64,000 bases of DNA, from NCBI GenBank assembly GCA_963682055.1, contig OY821740.1, positions 18,748,814-18,812,813 on the forward strand. The letters run 5' to 3'. Below, piece after piece: positions 13,285 to 23,918 of the stretch. The first letter of the stretch is position 1; each line of letters opens with the position of its first letter. The notes below the pieces were generated by a model. The model had not been told where the DNA came from. It saw only the letters and a program-made list of their open reading frames with translations, and searched no databases. The stretch comes from Primula veris. Its lineage: Eukaryota > Streptophyta > Magnoliopsida > Ericales > Primulaceae. The position numbers were made by a program, and so were the translations under genes.

Positions 13285-14183
13285 GGGTTCAAATTTAGTG
13301 AATAAATACGTGCTGTTTCTATACTGTTGCTTATTCTCAGTGATATGTTGCCAAATGTCTTCACTAATCAATCCTGTTAACCACACTAGTTAGAGTAAAT
13401 CATATTTTATTTTCTCTCCAATTAAATTACCCCATCCTTATCTCCCTTCTACGTATGTTATCTATGCACCCCTGCTGTTTTTTTTCTTTCACTTCATCCA
13501 TTTATTCGATCCCTGCTAATTTTTATTTTTTATTCATGAAAAAAATTACACTTAATTTGTACTCAAAAGGAAAACAAATCTAAAGATCCCTGAACAGTCA
13601 TTCCTAAAAGTTAATCTCAAAATAAGATAATAATTCTTATTGTCAAGATTTTTTATTCTTTAGAAGAAACTAATTTATTTGGCTTAGAAATCATTAAAAT
13701 TGAATAATTTATATAAAAAATATTTACTAGTAAAATTTATTTAGCTAGAGTAAAGGGCAAATTCCTGCCAAATGTTATTACTTTTAAGAAACCTATACAT
13801 AGTTGGCTGAACAATTTTTTTATATATGAATTAAATTCATTGAATAAGTGATAATTTGCAAAACGAAAACGAAGAAGGTAAACTCCTCGATTTTTACAGC
13901 AACACCTCATTTTTTTCAAACAAAACAAAAGTGAATAAGATTATTTTAGACATGAAAAATATGAAATAAAGTATCTATGCACATACGTGATTAAAATTTT
14001 CCCAAGAAAAGAAACGGAAAGTAGGGTGAGATAAAATTATTAAATTGGAGAGAGAATATGATTGATTAACTTTAATTTGGGTGGTTAACAAGGTGATTAA
14101 TGAATACATTTGGCAATATAATAATGAGACACTTTGTAACAGTATGAAAACATAATGTATATCACAGTATTAAATATGGACCC
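13285..14183. mobile_element. Mutator-type non-autonomous element with long TIRs, 899 bp
   Basis: Inverted ends starting GGGTTCAAATTTA (left) and the complement of TAAATATGGACCC (right) extend inward for about 170 bp and include TTGCCAAATGT, GTTAACCAC and TTCTCTCCAATT blocks in both arms. Flanks atctctatc (13276-13284) and atctctacc (14184-14192) form a 9-bp duplication with one mismatch, typical of Mutator elements. There is no transposase inside; the centre is AT-rich. Its right end is 74 bp from the putative TATA box and 167 bp from the ATG of the ABCG gene. Confidence 0.75.
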
Positions 14184-14256
14184 ATCTCTACCCATATGAA
14201 ATGTATTTACAGACCTAAGTTGCCTTTTTATCTGACCTTCAAAACCAGACTTTCAA

Positions 14257-14268
14257 ATATATATATAG
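14257..14268 (+). promoter_or_regulatory. Putative TATA box of the ABCG gene
   Basis: TATATATATAG-type run about 85 bp upstream of the start codon, with no competing TATA element nearer. Position and composition fit a plant core promoter. The transcription start is not determined. Confidence 0.5.
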
Positions 14269-14349
14269 AACTAGTTAAACCCTTCACCCAACACTCATAA
14301 TTCAACCCGTGAATTCATATACATACATTTATAAATCTCATATATATCC

Positions 14350-16425
14350 ATGGAGCTCTCAGGCACCGCAGCAGAGCCGACACTAGCTCAGCTCCTGAAA
14401 TGCGTAAGCGACCTTAGCAAAGACCGGACTGGTAACGAAACACCACTTATCGACCCTTCTCCCCTTCCGTTTATCCTCTCTTTTAATAACTTAACCTATA
14501 GCGTTAATCTCAACCGTCGGATTAAATTCAATAGCCAAGTGTCCACAAAAATCCTGCTTAACGACGTATCCGGATATGCCCGCGACGGAGAAATCCTGGC
14601 CGTTCTTGGTGCCAGCGGCTCTGGCAAATCAACCCTCATTGACGCGCTCGCAAACCGCATAGCCAAAGGAAGCTTGAAAGGGAAAATAACACTAAACTCG
14701 GAAGCAATCGAGTCACGGTTGCTCAAAACGATATCCGCTTACGTCATGCAAGACGATTTGCTATTCCCGATGCTCACCGTCGAGGAGACACTCATGTTTG
14801 CGGCCGAGTTTCGCCTCCCACGGACCCTCTCGAGGTCCAAAAAGAAGGCCCGTGTCCGAGCTCTGATCGATCAGTTAGGGCTCGGGAACGCCGCGGGGAC
14901 CGTCATCGGTGACGAGGGCCACCGCGGCGTCTCGGGAGGAGAGAGACGACGTGTATCTATCGGAATAGATATAATACACGACCCGATCGTGCTGTTTCTT
15001 GACGAGCCCACTTCTGGGCTCGACTCGACCAGCGCGTTCATGGTCGTTCAGGTTCTTAAAAGAATCGCTGAGAGCGGAAGCATCGTTATTATGAGTGTTC
15101 ACCAACCCAGTTATCGTATACTTGGTCTGATTGATCAGCTCATATTTTTGTCTCAAGGGGAGACGGTCTATTCCGGTCCTCCCTCAAGCCTTCCGGAGTT
15201 CTTTTCCGGTTTCGGGAACCCAATTCCAGAGAACGAGAATAGGACGGAGTTTGCGTTGGACCTTATACGTGAGCTCGAGGGATCCCCTGGAGGGACCAAG
15301 GCGCTCGTCGAGTTCAACAAGTCCTGGCGGAATGTTAACCCGGGCGGGAACCACAACACTCCTTCCCAAGGGATGCTGGCACTGAAGCAGACCATTAGCG
15401 CCAGTATCTCCCGAGGCAAGCTCGTCTCCGGGGCCGTGAGGCCCGTAACCGACCCCACCGCAAAGTCAGAGGTTCCGAGCTTTGCGAACCCAATCCACAC
15501 GGAAATCGCGGTCCTGTCGAGGCGATCAGTCCTGAACTCTTGGAGGTTGCCGGAGCTGTTCTGCATCCGCCTAGGAGCGGTTGCAGTCACCGGGTTCATC
15601 TTGGCGACTGTGTTCTGGCAGCTCGACAACACTCCCAAGGGAGTGCGTGAGCGAATAGCCTTCTTCGCCTTTGCAATGTCGACGATGTACTACACCACTG
15701 CCGACGCATTGCCTGTGTTTGTAAATGAACGGTTCATATTCATGCGTGAGACGGCCTATAACACCTACCGTAGATCCTCATACGTGCTCTCTCATGCGCT
15801 CACCTCGCTTCCCGCACTCTTTATCCTCGCTCTTACTTTTGCCCTCATAACCTTCTTCGCGGTTGGCCTAGACGGCGGATTCAAGGGGTTCTTATTCTAT
15901 TTGTCAATAATAATGGCTGCGTTTTGGGCTGGGAATTCGTTTGTCACATTTTTATCCGGAATTATCCCTCACGTGATGCTAGGGTACGTTATCGTTGTGG
16001 CGGTGCTAGCTTACTATCTACTATTTAGTGGATTTTTCATCACACGTAACCGTATCCCCTCATATTGGATATGGTTTCACTATCTCTCGTTAGTCAAGTA
16101 TCCGTACGAGGCAGTTTTACTAAATGAATTCGACGATCCAAATAAGTGTTTTGTCCGCGGGGTCCAAATATTCGATGATTCTCCGTTAGGGGGTTATCCA
16201 TACGCAAAGAAGCTTGAGCTGTTAGAGGCGATAAGTGATACGTTAAAAATTTATAAAATCACGGCAACATCATGCCTGACTACGGGTGTCGATATATTGA
16301 AGCAACAAGGTGTAACTGATTTGAGCAAGTGGAATTGCGTATTGGTGACCGTAGCTTGGGGATTTTTATTCAGAATATTGTTCTATTTTTGCTTGTTGTT
16401 TTGGAGCAAGAATAAGCGAACTTAA
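14350..16425 (+). CDS. ABCG6: ABCG (WBC) half-size ABC transporter, ABCG1/2/6/16/20 clade, 691 aa
   Basis: Single exon, as usual in this clade; the start has good context (CCATGG). Nucleotide-binding domain at about 40-300: Walker [10 protein letters not shown] (87-95), Q-loop Q134, signature VSGGERRR (194-201), Walker B VLFLDEP (214-220) and switch His251. The ABC2 membrane domain follows, with six predicted helices at about 405-423, 434-456, 481-505, 512-535, 543-564 and 664-685, and a long cysteine-containing external loop before the last helix (about 568-660). The C-terminus is basic (SKNKR). All catalytic motifs are intact. Arabidopsis clade members act as plasma-membrane dimers exporting lipid precursors for suberin (ABCG2/6/20) or for pollen wall and shoot polyesters (ABCG1/16). 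The symbol marks the closest group I recognise, not proven orthology. It stands alone, with a Mutator-type element just upstream. Confidence 0.95.
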   Translation: MELSGTAAEPTLAQLLKCVSDLSKDRTGNETPLIDPSPLPFILSFNNLTYSVNLNRRIKFNSQVSTKILLNDVSGYARDGEILAVLGASGSGKSTLIDALANRIAKGSLKGKITLNSEAIESRLLKTISAYVMQDDLLFPMLTVEETLMFAAEFRLPRTLSRSKKKARVRALIDQLGLGNAAGTVIGDEGHRGVSGGERRRVSIGIDIIHDPIVLFLDEPTSGLDSTSAFMVVQVLKRIAESGSIVIMSVHQPSYRILGLIDQLIFLSQGETVYSGPPSSLPEFFSGFGNPIPENENRTEFALDLIRELEGSPGGTKALVEFNKSWRNVNPGGNHNTPSQGMLALKQTISASISRGKLVSGAVRPVTDPTAKSEVPSFANPIHTEIAVLSRRSVLNSWRLPELFCIRLGAVAVTGFILATVFWQLDNTPKGVRERIAFFAFAMSTMYYTTADALPVFVNERFIFMRETAYNTYRRSSYVLSHALTSLPALFILALTFALITFFAVGLDGGFKGFLFYLSIIMAAFWAGNSFVTFLSGIIPHVMLGYVIVVAVLAYYLLFSGFFITRNRIPSYWIWFHYLSLVKYPYEAVLLNEFDDPNKCFVRGVQIFDDSPLGGYPYAKKLELLEAISDTLKIYKITATSCLTTGVDILKQQGVTDLSKWNCVLVTVAWGFLFRILFYFCLLFWSKNKRT

Positions 16426-17915
16426 TGATATAGCCATGGTCCGAACCGGAAATTGAACAGGAAAAAATCGATCGAATTCAAGAAAATCATATTTGATAAG
16501 GTTTGAGGCCTAATGGGTCGGGAAGGTTGTTGAAAAGTTACAGTTTCTGTTAAATTTTGGCGGGAGCTGGTTACTATTTAAAAAAAAATAAAACTTTTCT
16601 CGTTTTTTAGGAATATACTCCGTACGTATATATCATTATTGTGGGATTATAACTTTGAAAGAGATAATGTATGCAAGTGTTACATATGTAGATATTATAT
16701 ACTTATATGAAGTGGTCCGAAAAGAAGACGTATTATGTAACTTATGTTTATAAGCTCGTTGAACAGACGTTGTATTGAATGAAGTTCATTTAAGTAAAGA
16801 GGGAAAGTCTTTAATATTGCGTGGTCGTTATACATTAACTATTGAATTCTGAATATCATACCTTATTGCTCATAATAATACTTTAAATTTAGGACATAAT
16901 ATTACGTTTTATTAAATAATAATCGAGTACATTATGGAGTACTAAATTGAATAGATGTAATGAGAATTTGCTATTATACACGGTGATAGAAATACCATTT
17001 TCATAGTTATAAACCCTCAGGCATTTTTTTTTTTGTTTTACAAATTAAATACTTTATCTGTAAAATATGTGTTAATTAACTGGAAGAAGGCTTCAGCTCA
17101 CTTACTTTTGTTACTTCTTATGATATTAATGTAAATTAGCATGACTAATGATAAATATCTCACAAACGATCGATTTTAAAGATTGATAGGCAAAAGTAAA
17201 TTAAGAAAAAGAGTAAGTTCACAAAGGGCCGGGAGCAATATTATTATTCAGTTATATTCAGGATTTCTCACAATGCCACAACCATTAAATTAATACTCAA
17301 ATTCGAGGGCCAGGAGTATGAATTACTAGGGTTATTTCACTATTAATATCATAATATGCATCTATATGGCAAAGCTGTGAACTGATTGAGTGATTATTAA
17401 AATGGAGAACTCCACTAAAAAAAGAAAACAAAAGAAATTTAATATTTTGGTTTGTTAATATATATATATACACATATATGTATGTGTGTGTATGTGTGTG
17501 CCATCGACTTATAAAATTAGCCTATGCTATCATTTAATGTCACCTATCTAACCGTGCGTAATGAACTATTAGAAGGCAACTTTTTCTCCATTGTAAATAT
17601 AGGCAAGTGGATACATGTTCAATAAAAATGATAAAAATGAATGGTCATTACGTATTGATCACAAAATTTCAATGCAAAGCTCTTACCCGTAGCGAATTAG
17701 AGATGACCATTCATTTTATTGTGATTTTGATTCAATGCCCATAAATTTAAGCACAGTGAGGATTTTCCGGACTTAAATTGACATTTTCGCCATGTCTTAT
17801 TAGATATACTTTTCTCCCGTTCAATAAGGATAAATTAATAAAATATTTTATTTTTAATAAAATAAAAATATATCGAAAAATTTCTAATTAACAAAAATAT
17901 ACCAAAAATTTCATA
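16426..17915. other. Intergenic region downstream of the ABCG gene
   Basis: 3' UTR and AT-rich spacer. It contains TA/TG dinucleotide runs at about 17458-17500 and a small inverted repeat (AATGAATGGTCAT near 17638 with ATGACCATTCATT near 17702). No coding region seen. Confidence 0.6.
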
Positions 17916-18453
17916 AACTAATTTGTATATTTCATATACTTATTCCAAAAGTTCATATCGTTATTTCAAAAGTTCATACTATAATTTGTATTTTTTATAC
18001 CCTTATTACAAAAGTTCATATCATTGTTTCAAAAGTTCATACCCTAATTTATATTTTTCATACAATTATTTTAAAAGTTTATACACTTCTTTCAAAATTT
18101 CATATCCTGATTTGTAGAATTCACTCTTATTTTCAAAGTTTATACACCAATTTACATACTCCCTCCGTTCCCATTTAATTATCCACTACGAAATTACGTG
18201 CAATTTTGATCGGCTTAAAATTTGTATCAAAATTGTCGAAATAATTTTTTTTTAAATCTAATAAAGAAATTTAACATTTGAACTATATGATCAACTTTTA
18301 AAAAATTTGATAATTTTGATACTAATTTTGGCTAGTCAAAATTCCAAGTAATTTCGTAGTGAACGATTAAATAGGAACGGAGGGAATAATTCATATTCTT
18401 ACTTACATAATTTTTAAATTTATACCCTTAATTCACGTAATTCATACACTTAT
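17916..18453. repeat. Degenerate tandem array built on AAAGTTCATA, split by a MITE
   Basis: Units of about 19-20 bp of the form TTATTTCAAAAGTTCATA recur from 17916 to 18158, then again in weaker form from 18387 to about 18453 after the MITE insertion. The 64-aa open frame at 17923-18117 (Tyr/Ser-rich) is a translation of the array and not a gene. Confidence 0.75.
18159..18386. mobile_element. Stowaway-like MITE, 228 bp
   Basis: Ends CTCCCTCCGTTCC and GGAACGGAGGGAA, with TA on both sides, the Tc1/mariner Stowaway hallmark. Long inner arms (TTAATTATCCACTACGAAAT against ATTTCGTAGTGAACGATTAA) allow a near-complete fold-back. Confidence 0.85.
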
Positions 18454-20199
18454 TGTGAAACCCCATGTTTTCTTTTTATTTTAGTAATGCTATTATGAAC
18501 TTTTATTACCGATGGTGGCTAATTAATTAGTAAGATATGGAGTAATTTGGTTGCAAATAAGTTGACGAGGTTAGAGCAGCAATTAATTATAACTATATGT
18601 GTACATGGATAAAATAAAAATAAAACAAAATAAGATAAAATAAGTATGAGTGTTACACGTTATATAACTAACAATTCTATAATTTAGTAGCATATTAGAA
18701 ACTTCTATTTAATACTAGCATATTAGAAACCGTATGGATAGACAGAGAGGCATGGGTACAGAAACTACCTTTCTTCTGTGAAGCTTTTATTCTTATTTCG
18801 AGAAAACACTTCGGCTTTCGTTTGATATGTGAGTGATTTTGTACCCTATATATATAATCGATTTACTACCCATGTTATTTTGTAAAGTAGTGTATGAAAT
18901 TATATTATTTAAAAACATATTTTGAAAACAATTCTTTTATAACGTGATGTCAACTAATATTTTGATCAACTGATTATATATCACACATGTATACTTGATT
19001 TATTTCTCATGCTTGTTTAGAAAATATTTTCAATATTGATTTTTATGCTCAACAAAATCTATATAAATGAATGACTTTATTTATATTTATATATATGAAT
19101 TTTATTAAATGATTTGAGATGATTTATGTGAAAAGTTTTGTTATATATAAACGATGTGTTATCCAGGTTATACGGAAATATATATACATTGAAATCATAT
19201 CTTATATTGTTTAACAAGTATTTCAATTATTGTTATTTTGGATATCTGATTTTGATATAATGATTTGAGATAATTGATTTTGATTTAAATGATTTGAATT
19301 ACTCGAATGATTAATGATTTTCGGGACCAGCAATGAACTTTGAGGAACAGGCCTCTTAAGTGAGGTGACCTTTATTTTATGATTTATAAATCCAAGGAAC
19401 ATGCCTCTTTAGTGGGGTGACCTTGGTGGCTAGAGAATATGCTACTTAAATTGGCGACTCTAGTTTTCTTAACGGTTTTGGAACAGGCCTCTTAAGTGCG
19501 GTGACCTTAGCCGGATCGTCTTAATGGGATTTCCTAGATTGCCGACCTAGGTGACTTTGAGTACGATAGTTGGATCCAACAATAGAGAGAAAAGAATTAA
19601 TGGCAATGAATTTTCAGTCTGGTTTCAAGTTTGATTTTAGTATTATTTAATTTTGATGATAAATAAATGGTTTATTGATTTATATTTTTCTGCGTTTTGA
19701 ATTTATAATTTAAACTTATTTTATGTATGTAAACACACATGGGCTAAAACCGAAAAGATTCAACTTATTTCTTTTTTTTTTTGGTCATTATAAAAATACA
19801 TATTGCATTTTTGAAGACGGGTTGTCAAAACTTACTCCTTATAGGTATAAATATCATTCACTAAGCTCGTTTGGTTTATTCTCTCTTTTAATCTTTTCAG
19901 GTAAATACAAGTTATTTAGAGTCGGAGTTGAGTCAGTTGGGACCAAGACCTCAGTGTTGTTTAAGTTTCTTTTCCGCTGCTAGTATACTTATAAAAGTTA
20001 TTATTCTGATAATATGATTTCTTTGTACGAAATATTTTGGGATGTTAAACTACATATAATTTGTGTTAAATTGACAAATTTTATGAGTATTGAAATAAAA
20101 TTTATCTATTTTATAAATTTGAGTTTTAGGCTTCGTGTAACACGGGTCAAGTTATGTGTTATTCGGCCGTGTGACATCTATTAAATTTGGGGTGTTACA
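18454..20199 (+). repeat. Ty3/gypsy-type long terminal repeat, 1746 bp
   Basis: Begins TGTGAAACCCC and ends GGGGTGTTACA, a near-perfect TG...CA inverted pair typical of gypsy (Del/Tekay-like) LTRs, and is followed 5 bp later by a methionine-tRNA-type primer binding site. It contains a repeated motif GAACAGGCCTCTTAAGTG (around 19349 and 19481, with a variant near 19396). No second LTR is visible, so this is the left end of a truncated element or a rearranged copy. Confidence 0.8.
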
Positions 20200-21006
20200 T
20201 TTATTGGTACCAGAGCTTAAGGTTCTAGGCATATTCTTGGAAGTCTTTGTTATGTATAGTTGAGGTCTGGTCCAAAAAGTCACAAGGTTAATAAGTTTTA
20301 TATTGGAAATCGGTTCATATCCTTTTTGGATGGTTGCTTATGTAATTGTTTACCTCTATGTCGATATGTTTTCAAAAATAAATAAACAAAGACGTTAATT
20401 ATTAAAATATTTCTTGCTTAGTTAAATAGTATAAGAAGTAAATTATGATATTTTGAATGTTAGACTTTAAAACTGTTTGATATCTCTACGAAATGCACAA
20501 ACTATATTGTGATATTGTTTTATTTTGAATAGTAAGGGTCAATATTAAATTTCATTTTGAATGTTGTTTGTAAGTTACAGTTTAAACCAAAAAAAAAAAA
20601 AAAAAATCCTTGTAAATTTAGTTCATAAATCTGTCTTATTTAATATGGTGTAAGGTTTCATTTGTATGATTATTTTATTTTGAACGATGAATAATAGTTT
20701 CCATATGGGTTCGTCATTAGTCTTTTATTTTATTAGTTTGTTATTAATATTTAATGAGATACCTTTTGGTCATAAGTTTGAATGTTGCAATTGGTTTGTT
20801 TATATATAAAGTATACATTTGGAAGACTCATATATGTCTAAGGTCTAGGTGAAAGAAATTGATTTTCCTTTTCTATGCCATATTTCATCTTATTTTGGTA
20901 CAGATTACTTTCAAGAAAATAGTTTTCCATAAAAGGGCACTTTCTTTGATGAAGAAAATAGTTTTGCATAAAAGGGCACTTTCTTTGATGTGGTGAATTG
21001 GCTAGA
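20200..21006 (+). mobile_element. PBS and internal remnant of the gypsy-type element
   Basis: TGGTACCAGAGC at 20205-20216 matches the initiator-Met-tRNA primer binding site consensus with one change. The remaining roughly 800 bp is AT-rich, with no gag or pol similarity I can see, and abuts the copia element, so the body of the gypsy element is missing. Confidence 0.7.
20913..20990. repeat. 39-bp tandem duplication
   Basis: Two adjacent 39-bp units (20913-20951, 20952-20990), each carrying CATAAAAGGGCACTTTCTTT and differing at one position. Confidence 0.95.
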
Positions 21007-22401
21007 TGATGCATGTTGAATCGAATGGTCACGAGACCATCTTTGAGTCAAGATTTCGAGTGACAGCCGTTGTCGTTTGACACCATACTCAAGAAGGTTG
21101 AGTAGATGGTATGACAAGTTTCGTAACGGTATGTCGCATGACCTATTCGGAGAATGGGAGTAAATGGAAATTGGCATAAAAAATTGGGGTTGAGAAAGAG
21201 GAAAACTCTTAATGCTGAAAAATGGGTTTAATGAGGATAACTCATTGAGATTTGTCCCACATTGAAAAATGAAGTGTCATTTTTACAATATATATACTAA
21301 AGTATCCCCATGTGGATATTAAGTAGTGTGTCCACATACACATGTGTGTCCACATACACATGTGTATGTATTGCGCCCGAATGCTCGTCGGCGCGCTTGC
21401 TCGTCGGAAAAAATGCTCCTGTTCCTGCTCGGGAAAAGTGCGCATGTTCGGAAAAAACTGTCATGTTCGGGAAAAACTGTTCCTATTCGGGAAAAGTGTG
21501 CCTGTTCAGGAAAACCTGTTCCTGTTCGGGAAAAGCTTCCAGCAAAGCTGTAACTGTTGCAATAAATATGAATTAATTGCAAAGTTAATACTGCAGTTTC
21601 GAATTTCGAAAACTGACAGTAGTAAAGTGACTTTAATGGCTGAGATACTCAGCAAGCCTATAAATAGGCAGACCCCCCCACATGTCAAAAATACAACATT
21701 CTGAAATCAAACACATCAGCATATATCATCTCTCAAAAATAAGCACATTACATTTTTAGTCAGAGAGAGCCACCCACCAACAGCTCGACCTTGACTCGTC
21801 GCCAGTTTCCGACGAGTCATCCGAGACGTTGTACATTAGGATCGAAGCGCCAACGTAACCAGAAACATCAAGGTGGTTGGGCGAATATCGGTTAAGGGCA
21901 TACTGTTAACAGTAGCCTTGCCTAATTTTATTTACATTCTGTCCATTTTAATTTTCGCATTTAAATTCAGTTATTTACATTTTGTCCTTTCAATTCAGTA
22001 TTTTAATTTGCTATACTTAGCTGTAGCTTTTTTATTCTGTTTGTACCTTTCTGTAATTTCTTTAAATTTCTGGTTTTTGCTGTAATTACTATTCTGTAAT
22101 TTAATTCAATAATTAGAATAGTTTCAATTCAGTCCTGTAATTTCAATTTAAAACAGAACAGTCCGGCTGTTAAGTTTATACTTTCCAGTCCGGCAGTTTC
22201 TATTTTTTACAATTCAATACATCAGATTATTAATTAATAATAATCTGATAACGTTTGCTTTATTTACTATTCAGTACCTACATGTTGTAATCGTTAATTT
22301 CTATTCCAAATTCGAAATTAATAAAGATTACACTGATTTTGTTTATTCTTGTTTAGTCCTTTATTTATTGTTAATTGTTATTTCGTACACGAAAACCAAC
22401 A
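21007..22401 (+). repeat. Copia 5' LTR
   Basis: Collinear and very similar to 27587-29017. Its first 20-30 bp differ by deletion from the 3' LTR. It contains fewer copies of the CTCGTCGG and CCTGTTCGGGAAAA minisatellite words than the 3' LTR. Confidence 0.85.
21658..21666 (+). promoter_or_regulatory. TATA box in the copia 5' LTR
   Basis: CTATAAATA, an ideal plant TATA box, 250 bp downstream of the minisatellite block. The 3' LTR has TTATAAATA at the equivalent site (28263). It probably marks the U3/R boundary. Confidence 0.7.
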
Positions 22402-22760
22402 ATCTTAACTGATACCTTGTTGTTTCTTTCGTGTATTAATTAATACAATTATTTATTTTTATAAAAGGAATAATGCTTTTTTGTTTTCAATTCTAAATCA
22501 TATTAGAAATTGAATTACAAAGAAAAATTCCAAACAGTTTTAATTTTGTTTTAGAATCTTGTTGATACCAACCGTATTGGTATTCAATAAGAATCAATTT
22601 CAATCCTTTTGATATCAACCGTATTGGTATTCAAAAGGGAAAAAGTTTAATTTTATTGTTTGTTTAATAATTCTTTTACAAACCCAAATATCAGTTTTGG
22701 TGTTTTGTTTATAGAATTTATTGTACACGTATCTCATACGTTTTTGTGTTGTCGTTTCAG

Positions 22761-23813
22761 ATGACAAACACGTCGTCTATTCAGTTGACTATCGGAAGTG
22801 AGCATGACCCAGTGGTTGGTGGAGATGTCCATAACACTGGAGGCGATGCGATTGTGGGGGCTACCGCCGATGACGTAGCTGCAGCGGCTGAGGCCATGGC
22901 GGATGCTACGGCCAAAGCTGAGGCTGCGGCCGAAGCAACGGCCACGGCCAAGGCCGCAACTAAGGCTGCGGCAAGAGCCAAGGCTGCGGCCAAGGGCAAG
23001 ACACCGATGTATTCGGCTGTGCCTACTTTGCCGACTTCTCATCTGGAGAAACCGGAAAAATTCAGGGGAGACAACTTTAAACATTGGCATCAAAAGATGC
23101 TATTTTATCTCACGACCCTGAATCTGACCAGGTTTCTTAAGGAGACTGCTCCCGTCCTAAGCGAGGACGATCTGGACGAGCAGTCGTTATCTGCGGTTGA
23201 GGCATGGAGACATGCCGACTACCTATGCAATAATTATATCCTGTGTGCTCTAGATGACACGCTGTTCAGTGTTTTCGAGCCCAAAGCTACTGGAAAGGAG
23301 CTATGGGAAACTCTCAAAAATAAGTACAAAGTGAATAACGCTGGCACAAAGAGATTTGTTGTCACGGACTTTCATGAGTACCGTATGACTGACAGCAGGA
23401 GTGTCATGGAGCAAGTTGAGGAGCTCCAACTTATTTACAATCGCCTTGAGGCTGAGGGGATAGTGATTAATGAGCCTTTCCAGGTGGCACTCATGATTGA
23501 GAAATTGCCACCGTCTTGGAAAGACTTTCAAAACTACCTGAAGCACAAGCGAAAGGAAATGAGGCTGGAGGGGCTCATTGAGAAGCTCAATATCGAGGTG
23601 AGCAACCGTCGCTCCGTGAGAAGAGTCGGTGGTGCTAACATCCCGATGGCAAAGGCCAATGTGGTCGAAAGCTCTAACGTCAAACGGAAACGTTTTGACA
23701 ACGGAGGCAGTGCTGTTGTCTCAAAGAAATTTGAGGGAACCTGCTTTGTGTGTAACAGGACCGGCCATCGTGCCGCGGACTGTTATGACAATAAAGGCGT
23801 TGTTAAGCCCAAG

Positions 23814-23847
<34 letters not shown>

Positions 23848-23918
23848 AGGAACTTCAAGGGCAAGGGAAAGAGGAAAGCTCCAGCTCAGGCACATCTGGC
23901 CGAGGGAGGACGAGATGA
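22761..23918 (+). CDS. Copia Gag (UBN2-type) with zinc knuckle, 385 aa
   Basis: ATG 22761 follows a TTTCAG acceptor-like site, so a spliced leader is possible. An alanine/lysine-rich low-complexity stretch at residues about 40-75 precedes the conserved Gag core (KFRGDNFKHWHQKM, KRFVVTDFHEYRM, IEKLPPSWKDFQNYLKHKRK). A CCHC zinc knuckle (CFVCNRTGHRAADC) lies near residue 330. Translation then enters a 32-C homopolymer read as polyproline and leaves in the wrong frame, ending at 23918 instead of continuing into protease. Gag packages the element's RNA in cytoplasmic particles. Confidence 0.85.
23814..23845 (+). repeat. 32-bp poly-C homopolymer between gag and pol
   Basis: Uninterrupted run of 32 cytosines. 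The gag frame upstream and the pol frame downstream differ by one base across it. Confidence 0.9.

Noticed and set aside
14496..15638. Antisense and shifted open frames within the ABCG exon
   Set aside because: Shadow frames of a GC-richer coding exon; they carry no domains.
20911..21177. Minus-strand frames over the gypsy/copia junction
   Set aside because: They translate the 39-bp duplication and LTR sequence; no similarity to a known protein family.
21372..21540. Regular CTCGTCGG / TTCGGGAAAA repeats as a CRISPR-like array
   Set aside because: They are short minisatellite units inside copia LTRs, without distinct spacers, in a plant genome.
22734..23121. Arg/Ser-rich and Ala-rich frames opposite or shifted to gag
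   Set aside because: By-products of the GCC/GCG-rich alanine repeat in gag read in other frames.
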